From: Ensifer oleiphilus
GTDB lineage: Bacteria; Pseudomonadota; Alphaproteobacteria; Rhizobiales; Rhizobiaceae
Direction of reading: 5' to 3'
DNA: 64,000 nucleotides
Assembly (NCBI RefSeq): GCF_013371465.1
Contig: NZ_JABWDU010000002.1
Location: 599,666 to 663,665, forward strand
In this document: positions 17,243 through 25,769 of the stretch, one piece after another
How positions within the stretch are numbered: the stretch's first letter is position 1
How the letters are laid out: each line of letters opens with the position of its first letter
Made by a program: the position numbers and the translations under genes
Notes under the pieces: model-generated
Database searches by the model: none
What the model was told of the DNA's origin: nothing
The model's input: the letters and a program-made list of their open reading frames with translations, nothing else

Positions 17243-17985
17243 TGGCTCGCTCCTTCAGGAACTTCATCGATATGGGGCATCGCCTTCGCATCCACCTGCT
17301 TGCTGCCGGCCGGCGGAGCGAACGCAAAGTCGTCCTTCGCCCCCGCACTCCAGGAATTGATGACGAGTGTGTACTGCGGCGAAGCGCCAACGGCCTTTGA
17401 TGTGATGACATATTTGCAAGGGACTGGTTCCGGCCCGGTGCGCACCCACAACTGCCAGTCAGTATCGGCGTTGCGGAAGGCGAGGTGCTCGCACTCCACG
17501 CCACCGATCACGCCGGTGCCTATATGCTTGGCATCGATCACACCGGCATTGAGCGCATCATAGACGTTCGACAGGAGCAGGTCGGCTCCAGGCAACGAGT
17601 AACCGTCTGCTTCAAGCTTCGAAACAAGATTGTCGATCGTCCCCGGTGCATCGGCCTGCATGAACACCTTGGCGTCCTTCGCGTGGATGGTCATTTTCTT
17701 GCCGTCGAAGAACATCTCGATATCGGTGAAACCGCCCGTGCGCGCGGCATGCACCTTGTCCGGCCGGCTGACGGACACCTGACCCGAGCTCGCGAACTGA
17801 ACCTTCTGCATTTCGGGCGTCACAACCTCGATGTCGGAATTGAAGGTTGCGGTGAAGGCCTGCTGCTTCGCCAGGTAATCCGACATGGATTTCAGAATGG
17901 CGCGGGCATCATCCTCCGCATGCGCTGCAGGCACGAACAGTGCCAAGGCGAGTATTCCTGTGGCTAGTCGACTTTCGGCTCTCAT
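17239..17985 (-). CDS. Exported DUF2092-family protein
   Basis: A 248-residue protein with a clear signal peptide (LATGILALALFVPAAHA) and a mature domain of the LolA/LolB-like DUF2092 family: AILKSMSDYLAKQQAFTATFNSDIEVVTPEMQKVQF, SRPDKVHAARTGGFTDIEMFFDG, GGVECEHLAFRNADTDWQLWV. Relatives are periplasmic and may bind lipophilic ligands; no activity is proven. The start at 17985 has GAGGAAACC before it; the longer 18000 start has no such site. It is coupled to the small secreted protein downstream. Confidence 0.82.
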   Translation of the reverse strand: MRAESRLATGILALALFVPAAHAEDDARAILKSMSDYLAKQQAFTATFNSDIEVVTPEMQKVQFASSGQVSVSRPDKVHAARTGGFTDIEMFFDGKKMTIHAKDAKVFMQADAPGTIDNLVSKLEADGYSLPGADLLLSNVYDALNAGVIDAKHIGTGVIGGVECEHLAFRNADTDWQLWVRTGPEPVPCKYVITSKAVGASPQYTLVINSWSAGAKDDFAFAPPAGSKQVDAKAMPHIDEVPEGASQ

Positions 17986-18469
17986 GGTTTCCTCCGCCAT
18001 TGATACGGCCTGAATGGACTCGATCGCTGGGACTTTGCAGAGATGTCTTGAGCAGTGTGCCGGTCGGGAGCGATGTCAGGACGGCCGGCGTCTGATCGCG
18101 CAATTCAAGGGGATGCGAGCAGCCTGCAACCTCATCCCCGCGATTGATCATCGTTGACAAAACCGCGTTCGCCAACATCTTTTCCGTGCCATCGTTCAAG
18201 CGCCGGATTGCATTGGTTTCTTTTTTCCATCGGCACGGGCGACTGGCCGCATTATCAGGGCTGCGCAGTCGCACTTGACGTTGCAACCATCGATGACGCG
18301 CTACCGGCTTCGAGCCCTCGGCAACCCATCTGGCTGCAACAACGACCCGGGACGATGAACGAGCCCGCCGATCAGCCCTCGCCTGCTGGCCGCGCTGACA
18401 GGGACACGTACCACCTGTGACCGCCTGCCTGGATCGGACGCTAGCGCGCCGGCACGGGCACCCCGGCCC
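17986..18469. other. Gene-free gap
   Basis: Stretch of 484 bases between the DUF2092 start and the nitrile hydratase accessory stop. The only ORFs are short, lack ribosome-binding sites and look like noise. I see no repeat or hairpin worth naming. Confidence 0.5.
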
Positions 18470-18859
18470 TTACCGCAGCGGATCGTTCTCGATGAGGATC
18501 GGATGCCCGTGCGGCGTCGCTTCCGCCGCGCGTTGCCAGCGCTCTGTCAGATGCTCCAACTCGCCACCGGATACGATCGAAAGCTCGGTGACGAGCCGCG
18601 ACAGCGCCGCCACCCAGCAATCGAAATAGTCGCTGGCATCCGCCTTGCGGCCGGGCTTGTAGAGCTCAGCCGAAAGCGCCTCGGCCCACTCCGGCCACGA
18701 GAACACGCCCTTTTCATGCAGTCGCACGGTCATGGCGAAGGCAGAGGCCTGCCAGGGTTCGGCAAAAACAGGATCGCCCTCCGGCGATTTCGGCAGCTCT
18801 GCGGAAGCAACCAGTGGGGACGCAACCTTACACGTGTTCAAGATAGCTCTCCCAGGCAT
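18470..18859 (-). CDS. Nitrile hydratase accessory (activator/metallochaperone) protein
   Basis: A 129-residue protein of the P14K/NhlE-type accessory family: DPVFAEPWQASAFAMTVRLHEKGVFSWPEWAEALSAEL, then DYFDCWVAALSRLVTE. In cobalt nitrile hydratases this protein loads the metal into the alpha subunit by self-subunit swapping. Its apparent ATG overlaps the beta-subunit gene by 32 bases, which suggests translational coupling; an internal non-ATG start nearer SAELPKSPEGDP cannot be excluded. Confidence 0.85.
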   Translation of the reverse strand: MPGRAILNTCKVASPLVASAELPKSPEGDPVFAEPWQASAFAMTVRLHEKGVFSWPEWAEALSAELYKPGRKADASDYFDCWVAALSRLVTELSIVSGGELEHLTERWQRAAEATPHGHPILIENDPLR

Positions 18860-19487
18860 CGATCGAGACCGTCAGCGTCGGGTCGGCGCCCTCGCCCCAG
18901 ATCTCGCCCCCGTCGAACACCACGGTATAGAGCCACTGCGCGCTCTCGCCGCGACCATGGGCATTGTCGTCGGGAAAGACGAAGGACCCCTGCACCGCCT
19001 CGATCGTGCCGACCTTGGCGCGCGCATAACGCGGCAGCCGCGTATGGGTTGTCGGATTGAAATTCTTCGTGCGCACCCGTTCGCCGACGACGAAGCGCGG
19101 ATGCACGTCGACCGGACGGTCGCAGGGGCCGCCCTTGGCAAGGACGCCTGGCACCATGTCGGCCTTCAGCACCCGCTTGGGCGCAGCACCTTTTTCGAGC
19201 ATATGGCCGCCATCGAGTTCGGCCTGGGTGACGAAACCGTGCCGCTTCAGCAGCGTTTCCAGCGCCCGCGTCCAGATCTCGTAATAGCTCGCCGACAAAT
19301 AGGTCGCCGGCGGCAGATTTTCGCGCGCATGCCGGCTCTCGTCGATCGTCCAGGCGCCGAATGCGCCGCAGGAAAGCGTCACGCCAAGCGCCCGCTTTTC
19401 CCATTCGGCGTGAAAATAGGGTTCGTTCGGCTCGGGCGCGACCGGACCCATGCCATGCTGCCCGCCCAGATCGTGCGGGCCGTTCAT
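18828..19487 (-). CDS. nthB: Nitrile hydratase beta subunit
   Basis: A 219-residue beta subunit. [16 protein letters not shown] at the N-terminus is the family hallmark; the conserved [34 protein letters not shown] and the C-terminal SH3-like barrel ([29 protein letters not shown]...[14 protein letters not shown]) follow. With the alpha subunit it hydrates nitriles to amides in the cytosol. Its ATG overlaps the alpha stop by 4 bp. No amidase gene is present to hydrolyse the amide product. Confidence 0.96.
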   Translation of the reverse strand: MNGPHDLGGQHGMGPVAPEPNEPYFHAEWEKRALGVTLSCGAFGAWTIDESRHARENLPPATYLSASYYEIWTRALETLLKRHGFVTQAELDGGHMLEKGAAPKRVLKADMVPGVLAKGGPCDRPVDVHPRFVVGERVRTKNFNPTTHTRLPRYARAKVGTIEAVQGSFVFPDDNAHGRGESAQWLYTVVFDGGEIWGEGADPTLTVSIDAWESYLEHV

Positions 19488-20128
19488 CGCAGCGCCTCGA
19501 CGGAAAGCGCAAGCCCGGTGCCGATCATCGCGTCACGGGTCACGAGGTCGGCAAGCTGTTCCTCGCCAAGGCCGTCGGTCCCCGCAGGCCGCTCCGGCAC
19601 CACGAGATAGCGAAGCTCCGCCGTCGAATCCCAGACGCGGATGCGGGTTTCGTCGGAAAGCGTCAACCCGAATTCCGCAAGCACGCCACGCGGGTCGATG
19701 ACCGCGCGCGAGCGATAGGGCGGCGCCTTGTACCAGACCGGCGGCAGGCCGAGCACCGACCAGGGGTAACAGGAGCAGAGCGTGCAGACGACGAGATTGT
19801 GGGTGTCGGCCGTGTTGAAGACGGCGCGCATATGCTCGCCCTGCCGTCCCGTGTAGCCGAGGCTGGCGATGGCCGCCGTCGCGTCGCGCTTCAGCAAGTC
19901 GGCGAATTCAGGATCGACCCAGGCCTTGGCAACGACACGGGCACCGTTGCGCGGGCCGATCTTGGTCTCGTAGGTCTCGACGATGGCATCGATCGCCGCC
20001 GGATCGATCAGCCCTTTTTCCGTCAGCACCGTTTCCAGCGCTTTCACGCGCGCTTCCATATCGGTGAAATGGTTGTCGTGGTGGTGGTCGTGATCATGGT
20101 GATCGTGACCATGATGGTGTTTGGACAT
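19484..20128 (-). CDS. nthA: Nitrile hydratase alpha subunit, cobalt type, with His-rich N-terminus
   Basis: A 214-residue alpha subunit. The metal site [10 protein letters not shown] (~residues 112-121) has Thr between the first cysteines, the cobalt-type signature; iron enzymes have Ser. Two of the cysteines are expected to be oxidised to sulfinic/sulfenic acids. The first ~20 residues are extraordinarily rich in His and Asp ([18 protein letters not shown]), a plausible metal-binding tail. The start at 20128 follows AGGAGCCAGGCA. Order alpha-beta-accessory is the usual cobalt-type operon. No cobalt importer (NhlF) is visible. Confidence 0.96.
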   Translation of the reverse strand: MSKHHHGHDHHDHDHHHDNHFTDMEARVKALETVLTEKGLIDPAAIDAIVETYETKIGPRNGARVVAKAWVDPEFADLLKRDATAAIASLGYTGRQGEHMRAVFNTADTHNLVVCTLCSCYPWSVLGLPPVWYKAPPYRSRAVIDPRGVLAEFGLTLSDETRIRVWDSTAELRYLVVPERPAGTDGLGEEQLADLVTRDAMIGTGLALSVEALR

Positions 20129-20672
20129 TGCCTGGCTCCTCGCAGCACGGCGCCCCGCGGCCACGCCGATGGCGCCGCTGCCTCCCTGAGGCAATAGTCG
20201 TAGCGAATAAACGCCGATTTCGAAATCGATTTTACCTGCGGCCGTGGGCCAGAATTGTCACCGTAACAAGTCCGGTTCGACATGGTTCTGCCACGTCTGC
20301 CAACCCGCCCCGTTTGACCACGCGCAATCATCAGGAAAGCGACGAAGGCATGATTGCAAATCGTTTCCGGAAGAAGTCCAAGGTTGCGCTAGCTCTTCGC
20401 AAGCGGGGTGATCAGACGCCTCAACGCCTCGGGCGGAAGGCAAAGGCGCCTGCTCGCCGCCTTGTCCGCTCTCGACCAGTCCTGGTGATAGGTTTTCGCC
20501 CTGCCGCGCCGGTCGTTGCACCCGGCAATCGCAAGCTTGTCCCGGTATCTGCAGCAGCTTTTGCTGCTGCGTGACGCCGGCTCGATCCAGGGCGCCAAGT
20601 CGTCCAGCCGACTTTCATTGCGCGATAATCTTTGCCCGCCATCTTTGGCCAGCAACTCTGTAGTGTAGCGCC
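20129..20672. other. Gap without a convincing gene
   Basis: Stretch of 544 bases between divergent genes nthA and the SDR-DoxX gene. A basic 74-codon ORF at 20350-20574 (+) has a poor ribosome-binding arrangement and looks like Arg/Pro/Ala-rich noise. I found no cobalamin or cobalt riboswitch signature upstream of nthA. Confidence 0.45.
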
Positions 20673-21953
20673 ATGAACGTTCTGATTCTCGGCGCCACCG
20701 GCTTCATCGGCTCGGCCCTCCTCGATCGACTGGCAAGCGACGGACATGCGGTGACCGGGCTTGGCCGCAATGTCGCCCGCGCCCAGCAGCAGCGGCCGGA
20801 CACGTTATGGCTTACAGCCGACCTCGCCGAAATGCGCGACGCCGGCGACTGGCGGCCTCTGGTCGAGAGCCATGACGTGATCGTCAACTGCGCCGGCGCG
20901 CTGCAGGATGGCTTGGCGGACGATGTCGCTGCGACGCAGGAAACGGCAATGCTGGCACTCTATGCGGCGGCAAAGTCCTCCTCGATCCGCATCGTCCAGA
21001 TCTCCGCGCCGCGCGGCGGCACCGGCGGCGACAGCGCTTTCCTCGCCACCAAGTTTCGCGCCGACGACGCGCTTGCCGCAAGCGGCGTGGCACATGTCAT
21101 CCTGCGTCCGACACTCGTGCTCGGCCGCAACGCCCATGGCGGCTCGGCCCTCATCAGGGCGCTTGCCGCCCTGCCCTTCGCCATTCCGCTCGTCCACGCG
21201 CAAAGCCGCGTCGAAACGGTTGCCCTGGGCGATGTTGCCGAGGCCGTCAGCGCCGCCGTCGCCAATCTCATGCCCGATCGAAGCGACCTCGTGCTCGGTC
21301 ACCCGGAGCGCCCCACCCTTGCCGAACTTGTCGCGCTGCACCGCCAATGGCTTGGCCTGCCGCCTGCCCGGGTCATCTCGCTGCCGGCCCCGGTTGCTGC
21401 GCCTGTCGGGCTCCTTGCCGATCTCGCCGGGCGGTTCGGCTGGCGTTCGCCGCTGCGCTCGACTGCGCTCTCGGTGATGGCGGGCGGCGTCTCTGCCGGG
21501 GATGGCGCTCATGCCCCGGTGCCGTTTCTGTCCGCCCGCCAAAGCCTTTCGATAGTGCCATCCGGCGTGCAGGATCTCTGGTTCGCCCGGCTTTATTTCC
21601 TCAAGCCGCTGATGATCGTCGGGCTTTCGGCATTCTGGCTGCTGTCGGGGCTGATCCCGCTACTCGATCTCGATGCCGCCCGGCAGCACTTCCTGCGCTT
21701 CATGGGCGAAGGACCGGCGACAGCGGTGACGCTCCTTACCTGCCTTGCCGATATCGTGCTCGGCATCGCCGTGCTGGTTCGCCCTTACGCCAAACGAGCG
21801 CTCGTCGGCATGCTTGCGCTGACCTCCGCCTATCTCGTCTCGGCCACCTTTGCCGAGCCCGAACTCTGGGCCGACCCACTGGGGCCGCTCGTCAAGGTTC
21901 TGCCGTCGATCCTGCTGACGCTCGCGACCCTTGCCATTCTGGATGAACGCTGA
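20673..21953 (+). CDS. SDR-family oxidoreductase fused to a DoxX-like membrane domain
   Basis: A 426-residue two-part protein. Residues ~1-290 are an atypical SDR: ILGATGFIGSALLDRL dinucleotide motif, VIVNCAGAL, RIVQISAPRGG, AHVILRPTLVLG. Residues ~305-425 contain about four membrane segments (LYFLKPLMIVGLSAFWLLSGLIPLL, VTLLTCLADIVLGIAVLV, ALVGMLALTSAYLVSATF, LVKVLPSILLTLATLAIL), the DoxX-like_4 domain often appended to such SDRs. The SDR part would face the cytosol. It overlaps the downstream DUF2269 gene by one base (TGATG), so both probably form one membrane unit. Substrate is unknown. Confidence 0.85.
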   Translation: MNVLILGATGFIGSALLDRLASDGHAVTGLGRNVARAQQQRPDTLWLTADLAEMRDAGDWRPLVESHDVIVNCAGALQDGLADDVAATQETAMLALYAAAKSSSIRIVQISAPRGGTGGDSAFLATKFRADDALAASGVAHVILRPTLVLGRNAHGGSALIRALAALPFAIPLVHAQSRVETVALGDVAEAVSAAVANLMPDRSDLVLGHPERPTLAELVALHRQWLGLPPARVISLPAPVAAPVGLLADLAGRFGWRSPLRSTALSVMAGGVSAGDGAHAPVPFLSARQSLSIVPSGVQDLWFARLYFLKPLMIVGLSAFWLLSGLIPLLDLDAARQHFLRFMGEGPATAVTLLTCLADIVLGIAVLVRPYAKRALVGMLALTSAYLVSATFAEPELWADPLGPLVKVLPSILLTLATLAILDER

Positions 21954-22432
21954 TGCTGCCGGACGAACTTCTGCGCCTTGCCCATGTCATCGGTGCTGCC
22001 GTGCTCTTGGGCACCGGTGCGGGCATTGCTTTTTTCATGGTGATGGCGCGGCGCACGCGCGATGCGCGGCTGATCGCCCATGTGGCGGGAACGGTGGTGA
22101 TTGCCGATACGATCTTCACCGCCACCGCCGTGGCCTTCCAGCCGATCACCGGCTATCTGCTGGCGACAGGCATCGGCTGGTCGCTCGGTGAAGGCTGGAT
22201 CGCGCTGTCGCTGATCCTCTATGTGCTCACCGGCCTATTCTGGCTTCCAGTGGTGTGGATCCAGATCCGGTTGCGCAATCTCGCGCGGCTGGCCGTGGCA
22301 GAGAGCACTCCGCTGCCGGCGGCCTTCGATCGCCTCTATGCCATCTGGTTTGCCTGCGGCTTCCCGGCCTTCTTTGCCGTGATCGGCATTTTTTGGCTGA
22401 TGCTGGCAAAGCCGCAGTTCCAGCTATTTTAG
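21953..22432 (+). CDS. DUF2269-family membrane protein
   Basis: A 159-residue protein with four hydrophobic segments, starting LAHVIGAAVLLGTGAGIAFFMVMA and ending FFAVIGIFWLMLAKPQ; the family is uncharacterised. It shares a TGATG junction with the SDR-DoxX gene. Its last 9 bases overlap the 3' end of the convergent lysE-family gene. Confidence 0.82.
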   Translation: MLPDELLRLAHVIGAAVLLGTGAGIAFFMVMARRTRDARLIAHVAGTVVIADTIFTATAVAFQPITGYLLATGIGWSLGEGWIALSLILYVLTGLFWLPVVWIQIRLRNLARLAVAESTPLPAAFDRLYAIWFACGFPAFFAVIGIFWLMLAKPQFQLF

Positions 22433-23017
22433 CATCGGCCACAGGCTGACGACGAGCAGCACCGCCATGGTGATGTTGAACCATTTGAGCCGGGACGGTT
22501 CAGACAGCCACTGCCGGAGCGCCGAGCCGAAGCCCGCCCAGGTGGAGACGCTCGGCACGTTGACCAGCGCAAAGACGAGGCCGACGACCAGCACGCTCAT
22601 GAAATAGTTCGCGCCGCCGGTATAGGTGGCCATCGCCGAAACGGCCATGACCCAGGCCTTGGGATTGACCCACTGGAAGGCCGCAGCGGCCAGGAAGCTC
22701 ATCGGCGCGGCACCGGCCTTGCCTTCGCCAAGGGAGCGCGAGGTGCCGATCTTCCAGGCGATCCAGACGAGGTAGGCGCCGCCGGCGAATTTCAGGACCG
22801 TGTAGAGCAGTGGCACCGAATGTAGAAGCGCACCAAGACCGAGGCCGACGGCGATGAGCAGCGAGAAGAAGCCGGCGCCGATGCCCAGCATATGCGGAAT
22901 GGTGCGCACGAAGCCGAAGTTCACGCCCGAGGCAAACAGCATCATGTTGTTCGGACCCGGCGTGATCGACGTCGTGAATGCGAACAGAAACAGCGCCAGA
23001 AGCGTATCGGCCTGCAT
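22424..23017 (-). CDS. LysE/RhtB-family amino-acid exporter
   Basis: A 197-residue, six-helix exporter. The hallmark TTSITPGPNNMMLFASGVNFGF lies at the first loop; FQWVNPKAWVMAVSAM and LVWIAWKIG are also typical. Members export amino acids or their analogues by proton exchange. GGAGG is well placed before the ATG. A perfect 27-bp palindrome (23034-23060) begins 16 bases upstream of the start codon and is probably an operator. The regulator is not evident nearby. Confidence 0.92.
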   Translation of the reverse strand: MQADTLLALFLFAFTTSITPGPNNMMLFASGVNFGFVRTIPHMLGIGAGFFSLLIAVGLGLGALLHSVPLLYTVLKFAGGAYLVWIAWKIGTSRSLGEGKAGAAPMSFLAAAAFQWVNPKAWVMAVSAMATYTGGANYFMSVLVVGLVFALVNVPSVSTWAGFGSALRQWLSEPSRLKWFNITMAVLLVVSLWPMLK

Positions 23018-23033
23018 GATCTTCCTCCCGTTG

Positions 23034-23060
23034 AATTAGGTCAACATAGCTGACCTAATT
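23034..23060 (-). promoter_or_regulatory. Perfect palindrome upstream of the LysE-family gene, probable operator
   Basis: AATTAGGTCA and TGACCTAATT, ten-base perfect arms with a 7-base spacer. It is close enough to the start (16 bases) to block RNA polymerase or the early transcript. Confidence 0.65.
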
Positions 23061-23202
23061 TCGGCGCAAAGCCGGATAGTTGTCACGGTGACAAGATCGA
23101 GCGATGGCTTATGCGATGCAAGCCTGATTGCGGCCGGAAATTGCAATGGCAGCGCTGTTCGCTATAACCATTCCGCCCGCTTGATTTTGGAGGAGATGCA
23201 GC

Positions 23203-23601
23203 ATGGACCGGTTCACGGGCGGTTGCCAGTGCGGCAACGTGCGGATCGTGGCGTCGGGTAGCCCTTATCGCGTGGGCCTTTGCCACTGCCTCGACTGCCG
23301 CAAGCATCACGGCGCCCTTTTTCACGCTTCGGCGATCTTTCCCGAAGACGCCGTGACGATCGACGGCGAAACGCGCGACTACGCCGGGCGGTTTTTCTGT
23401 CCCCGCTGTGGCTCGCCCGTTTTCTCGCGCACGGCAGACGAGATCGAAGTGAACCTCGGATCCCTGGATGCGCCGGACCAACTGACGCCGACCTATGAAC
23501 TCTGGACAATCCGGCGCGAATCCTGGCTACCGCCGTTCCCGCTCATGAGGCGATACGAGCGCGATCGTGACGACACGAGCCGCTTTGAGACTGAGGCGTA
23601 G
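23203..23601 (+). CDS. GFA-family (glutathione-dependent formaldehyde-activating enzyme-like) zinc protein
   Basis: A 132-residue protein with the GFA zinc ligands in order: GGCQCGNVR, LCHCLDCRKHHGALFHAS and FFCPRCGSPVF. True Gfa enzymes form S-hydroxymethylglutathione; most homologues are of unknown substrate. GGAGGAG is 7 bases before the ATG. An 18-bp perfect hairpin follows 57 bases after its stop. Confidence 0.88.
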   Translation: MDRFTGGCQCGNVRIVASGSPYRVGLCHCLDCRKHHGALFHASAIFPEDAVTIDGETRDYAGRFFCPRCGSPVFSRTADEIEVNLGSLDAPDQLTPTYELWTIRRESWLPPFPLMRRYERDRDDTSRFETEA

Positions 23602-23658
23602 GCGGGCAGCCGGCTAGATCCAGGCGATCCGACAATGAAGTATATAACGATGCGAGGT

Positions 23659-23700
23659 GCTACAGCGCTGCGCGCCCGGTCAGGCGCGCAGCGCTGTAGC
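23659..23700. terminator. Perfect 18-bp hairpin between convergent genes
   Basis: Left arm GCTACAGCGCTGCGCGCC, loop CGGTCA, right arm fully complementary. It lies between the GFA and MBL stop codons and would form in either transcript. There is no T tract, so termination may be Rho-assisted, or the element may protect 3' ends. Confidence 0.6.
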
Positions 23701-23711
23701 GCCAGGTGGGA

Positions 23712-24623
23712 TCAGCCCCACTTCATCTCGCCCTTGGCCACCTTGGCGCCAAGCTCGAGCGAGGAAACGTCGGTGAAATCCGGGTAGAGCTTGGTCATGA
23801 CAGCGATCAGCTCGGCGCTGTCCGTGGCCTTTGCTTCCGCCGCGTTGAAGGCGATGAGATAATCGCGGGTAAACAGGATCGCCTCGATGCCCTCAGGCCC
23901 GCCTGAGCCCTTGTGCGCCGGCACGACGATATCAGGCTTGCGCGCCGCCATGGCGTTAAGCGCCTCGATCCATTTCTGTCGGCCCTCAGTCGTCGGTTCG
24001 TCGGCAACCCAGACATGCGCGCCGGAATAGACGAGCACGCCGCCGAAGATGGCATTGAGCGTGGGCACATGCAGGTAGCGGCGATCCTTCAGGCCTTCGA
24101 TGGTGACGATGTCGATCGCGTTGCCTTCGAGCGTCAACGAAGAAAGCTCCGACGCCTCGGGGATAACGACATCGGCAAGCACCTTCGGCCCGTTGTCGCC
24201 GAGCTGCGGGCTCCAGGTATCGAGCTTGGTCTGGACATTGGCGTTGATCGCCGCAACCGTTGCCGGCGCGGCCAGAACCTTGGCGTCCGGAAACGCCTCG
24301 ACGACGGGACGCAGACTGAAATAGAAGTCCGGATCGCTGCAGCTGACATAGATCGTCGTCAGCCTTTTGCCCGTCGCCTTGATGGCGTCTGCAACCGCCT
24401 TGCCGTCCGAGAGCGTGAAGCCGCCATCGATCAGGATTGCCTCCTTCTCGCCGGTCAGAAGCACCGGCGTACGGCTGAAGCCGGCTTCGTTCGCCTGAAA
24501 ATATGTCCAGTCGAGCTTCGATGCGGCATGCGCCAAACGGCTGCCGACCGGCTGCAGCAGGGCAACGGCGCCAGCGGCAACGGCCGTCTTCAGTGCGGCG
24601 CGCCGCGTCATCAGGATTTGCAT
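23712..24623 (-). CDS. Tat-exported metallo-beta-lactamase-fold protein with degenerate HxHxDH motif
   Basis: A 303-residue protein. The N-terminus is a twin-arginine signal (MTRRAALKTAVAAG...RLAHAAS). The body follows the MBL fold: ILIDGGFTLSDGKAVADAIKATGKRLTTIYVS. Where active members read THxHxDHxxG it has SCSDPDFYFS, so all three first-site histidines are replaced and only one Asp of the motif remains. A later His is kept (VVPAHKGSGG). Hydrolysis by the usual two-metal centre is doubtful; it may bind a different metal set or a ligand. AAGGAG precedes the ATG. It is divergent from a LysR gene, with a palindrome between. Confidence 0.85.
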   Translation of the reverse strand: MQILMTRRAALKTAVAAGAVALLQPVGSRLAHAASKLDWTYFQANEAGFSRTPVLLTGEKEAILIDGGFTLSDGKAVADAIKATGKRLTTIYVSCSDPDFYFSLRPVVEAFPDAKVLAAPATVAAINANVQTKLDTWSPQLGDNGPKVLADVVIPEASELSSLTLEGNAIDIVTIEGLKDRRYLHVPTLNAIFGGVLVYSGAHVWVADEPTTEGRQKWIEALNAMAARKPDIVVPAHKGSGGPEGIEAILFTRDYLIAFNAAEAKATDSAELIAVMTKLYPDFTDVSSLELGAKVAKGEMKWG

Positions 24624-24707
24624 GGGGTCTCCTTCTCAAGTGCCAATGGTCGATTGCGCGACAATGCCCACCGAAACCCTCTTGAAAAACCCCGCCAGCT
24701 TGAACAG

Positions 24708-24730
24708 ATTGTCTGATTATTTCAGACAAT
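24708..24730. promoter_or_regulatory. LysR-type palindromic operator
   Basis: ATTGTCTGA and TCAGACAAT, nine-base perfect arms with spacer TTATT. It fits the T-N11-A pattern of LysR-binding sites and lies between the divergent MBL and LysR genes, 16 bases before the LysR start codon. Control of both genes by this LysR is likely. Confidence 0.65.
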
Positions 24731-24745
24731 CGCGAGGAAAACCGA

Positions 24746-25654
24746 TTGACCGTCAACCTGAACCGGCTTTCCCATTTCGTTGCCGTCGTCGAAGCCGGGT
24801 CGTTTACCGCCGCTGCGGAAAAGCTCGGCCTCGCCAAGGCCGCCGTCAGCCACCAGGTGGCGCAACTCGAAAGAGAGCTCGGCACCACGCTTCTGATCCG
24901 CACGACGCGTCGGCTGCGGCCGACCGATAGCGGCCTCAGGTTCTACGAGCGCTGCGTGCTGATCCTGCGCGATGCCGACGAGGCGGTCGGCGCCGTCTCC
25001 GAGGAAGCGGAGGTTCCAAGCGGCACGCTGACGCTGACGGCGCCACTCGACTATGGCATGCGCGTCGTCGTCGATGCTGTCGCCCTTTATGTCGCGCGCT
25101 ACCCGGCCATGCAGGTGAACCTGTCGTTCAACGACATCGTCTTCGACATGATCGAGAAACGCCTGGATATCGCCATCCGCGCCGGCTGGCTGGTGGATTC
25201 CAGCGAGCGGGCGCGGCGCATCGGCACCTTCGAGCAATATCTCGTGGCATCCCCTGCATACGCCGCCCGCCTCGGCACGGTGGAGCATCCGCAGGCACTG
25301 GCACTGGCAAGCTGGATCGCCAATGGTGCGCTGAAGGCACCGCTCCATTGGACCTTCTCCCACGCCAGCGGCGAACAGGCGCCGGTCGCCGGCAGCGGCG
25401 TCGTTGCCGTCGACAGCACGGATGCCGCCTATTGCTGCGCCCTTGCCGGCATCGGGCTTGCCGTGCTGCCGGATTATCAGGTTCGTAGCGATCTGACGGA
25501 AGGTCGTCTCGTCCGTGTCCTTGCCGACTGGTCGCTGCCGTCGGGCGGCATTCATGTGGTCTACCCGCCGTCGCATTATCGCCCCGCCCGCGTGCGCGCC
25601 TTCGTCGATATCCTGCAGAGGCTGGAAAAGGAACGTGGCCGGTCGGCTGCGTGA
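24746..25654 (+). CDS. LysR-family transcriptional regulator (TTG start)
   Basis: A 302-residue LysR regulator: N-terminal winged helix [56 protein letters not shown], then the periplasmic-binding-like effector domain ([37 protein letters not shown]). It belongs to the large CrgA-like group. The start codon appears to be TTG with GAGGAA six bases upstream; no ATG or GTG fits. It faces the MBL gene across the palindrome at 24708. Confidence 0.92.
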   Translation: MTVNLNRLSHFVAVVEAGSFTAAAEKLGLAKAAVSHQVAQLERELGTTLLIRTTRRLRPTDSGLRFYERCVLILRDADEAVGAVSEEAEVPSGTLTLTAPLDYGMRVVVDAVALYVARYPAMQVNLSFNDIVFDMIEKRLDIAIRAGWLVDSSERARRIGTFEQYLVASPAYAARLGTVEHPQALALASWIANGALKAPLHWTFSHASGEQAPVAGSGVVAVDSTDAAYCCALAGIGLAVLPDYQVRSDLTEGRLVRVLADWSLPSGGIHVVYPPSHYRPARVRAFVDILQRLEKERGRSAA

Positions 25655-25769
25655 GCCCGATGCGTTGCCGGCAAATGACATCTCGAAAGACCGCGCGATT
25701 GCGCTAGATTGCCATGCGAGAAGCGCCGGCCCCGGCCTGACCCGTCGCGGCCGCCAACGAGGAAACCGC

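Noticed and set aside
18154-18420. 88-residue ORF (+)
   Set aside because: No ribosome-binding site and no sequence features of a protein.
20129-20350. Possible cobalamin/cobalt riboswitch upstream of nthA
   Set aside because: No B12-box-like sequence or suitable hairpin was found.
20350-20574. 74-residue basic ORF (+) before the SDR-DoxX gene
   Set aside because: Ribosome-binding sequence too close to the start and Arg/Ala/Pro-rich composition; no recognisable features.
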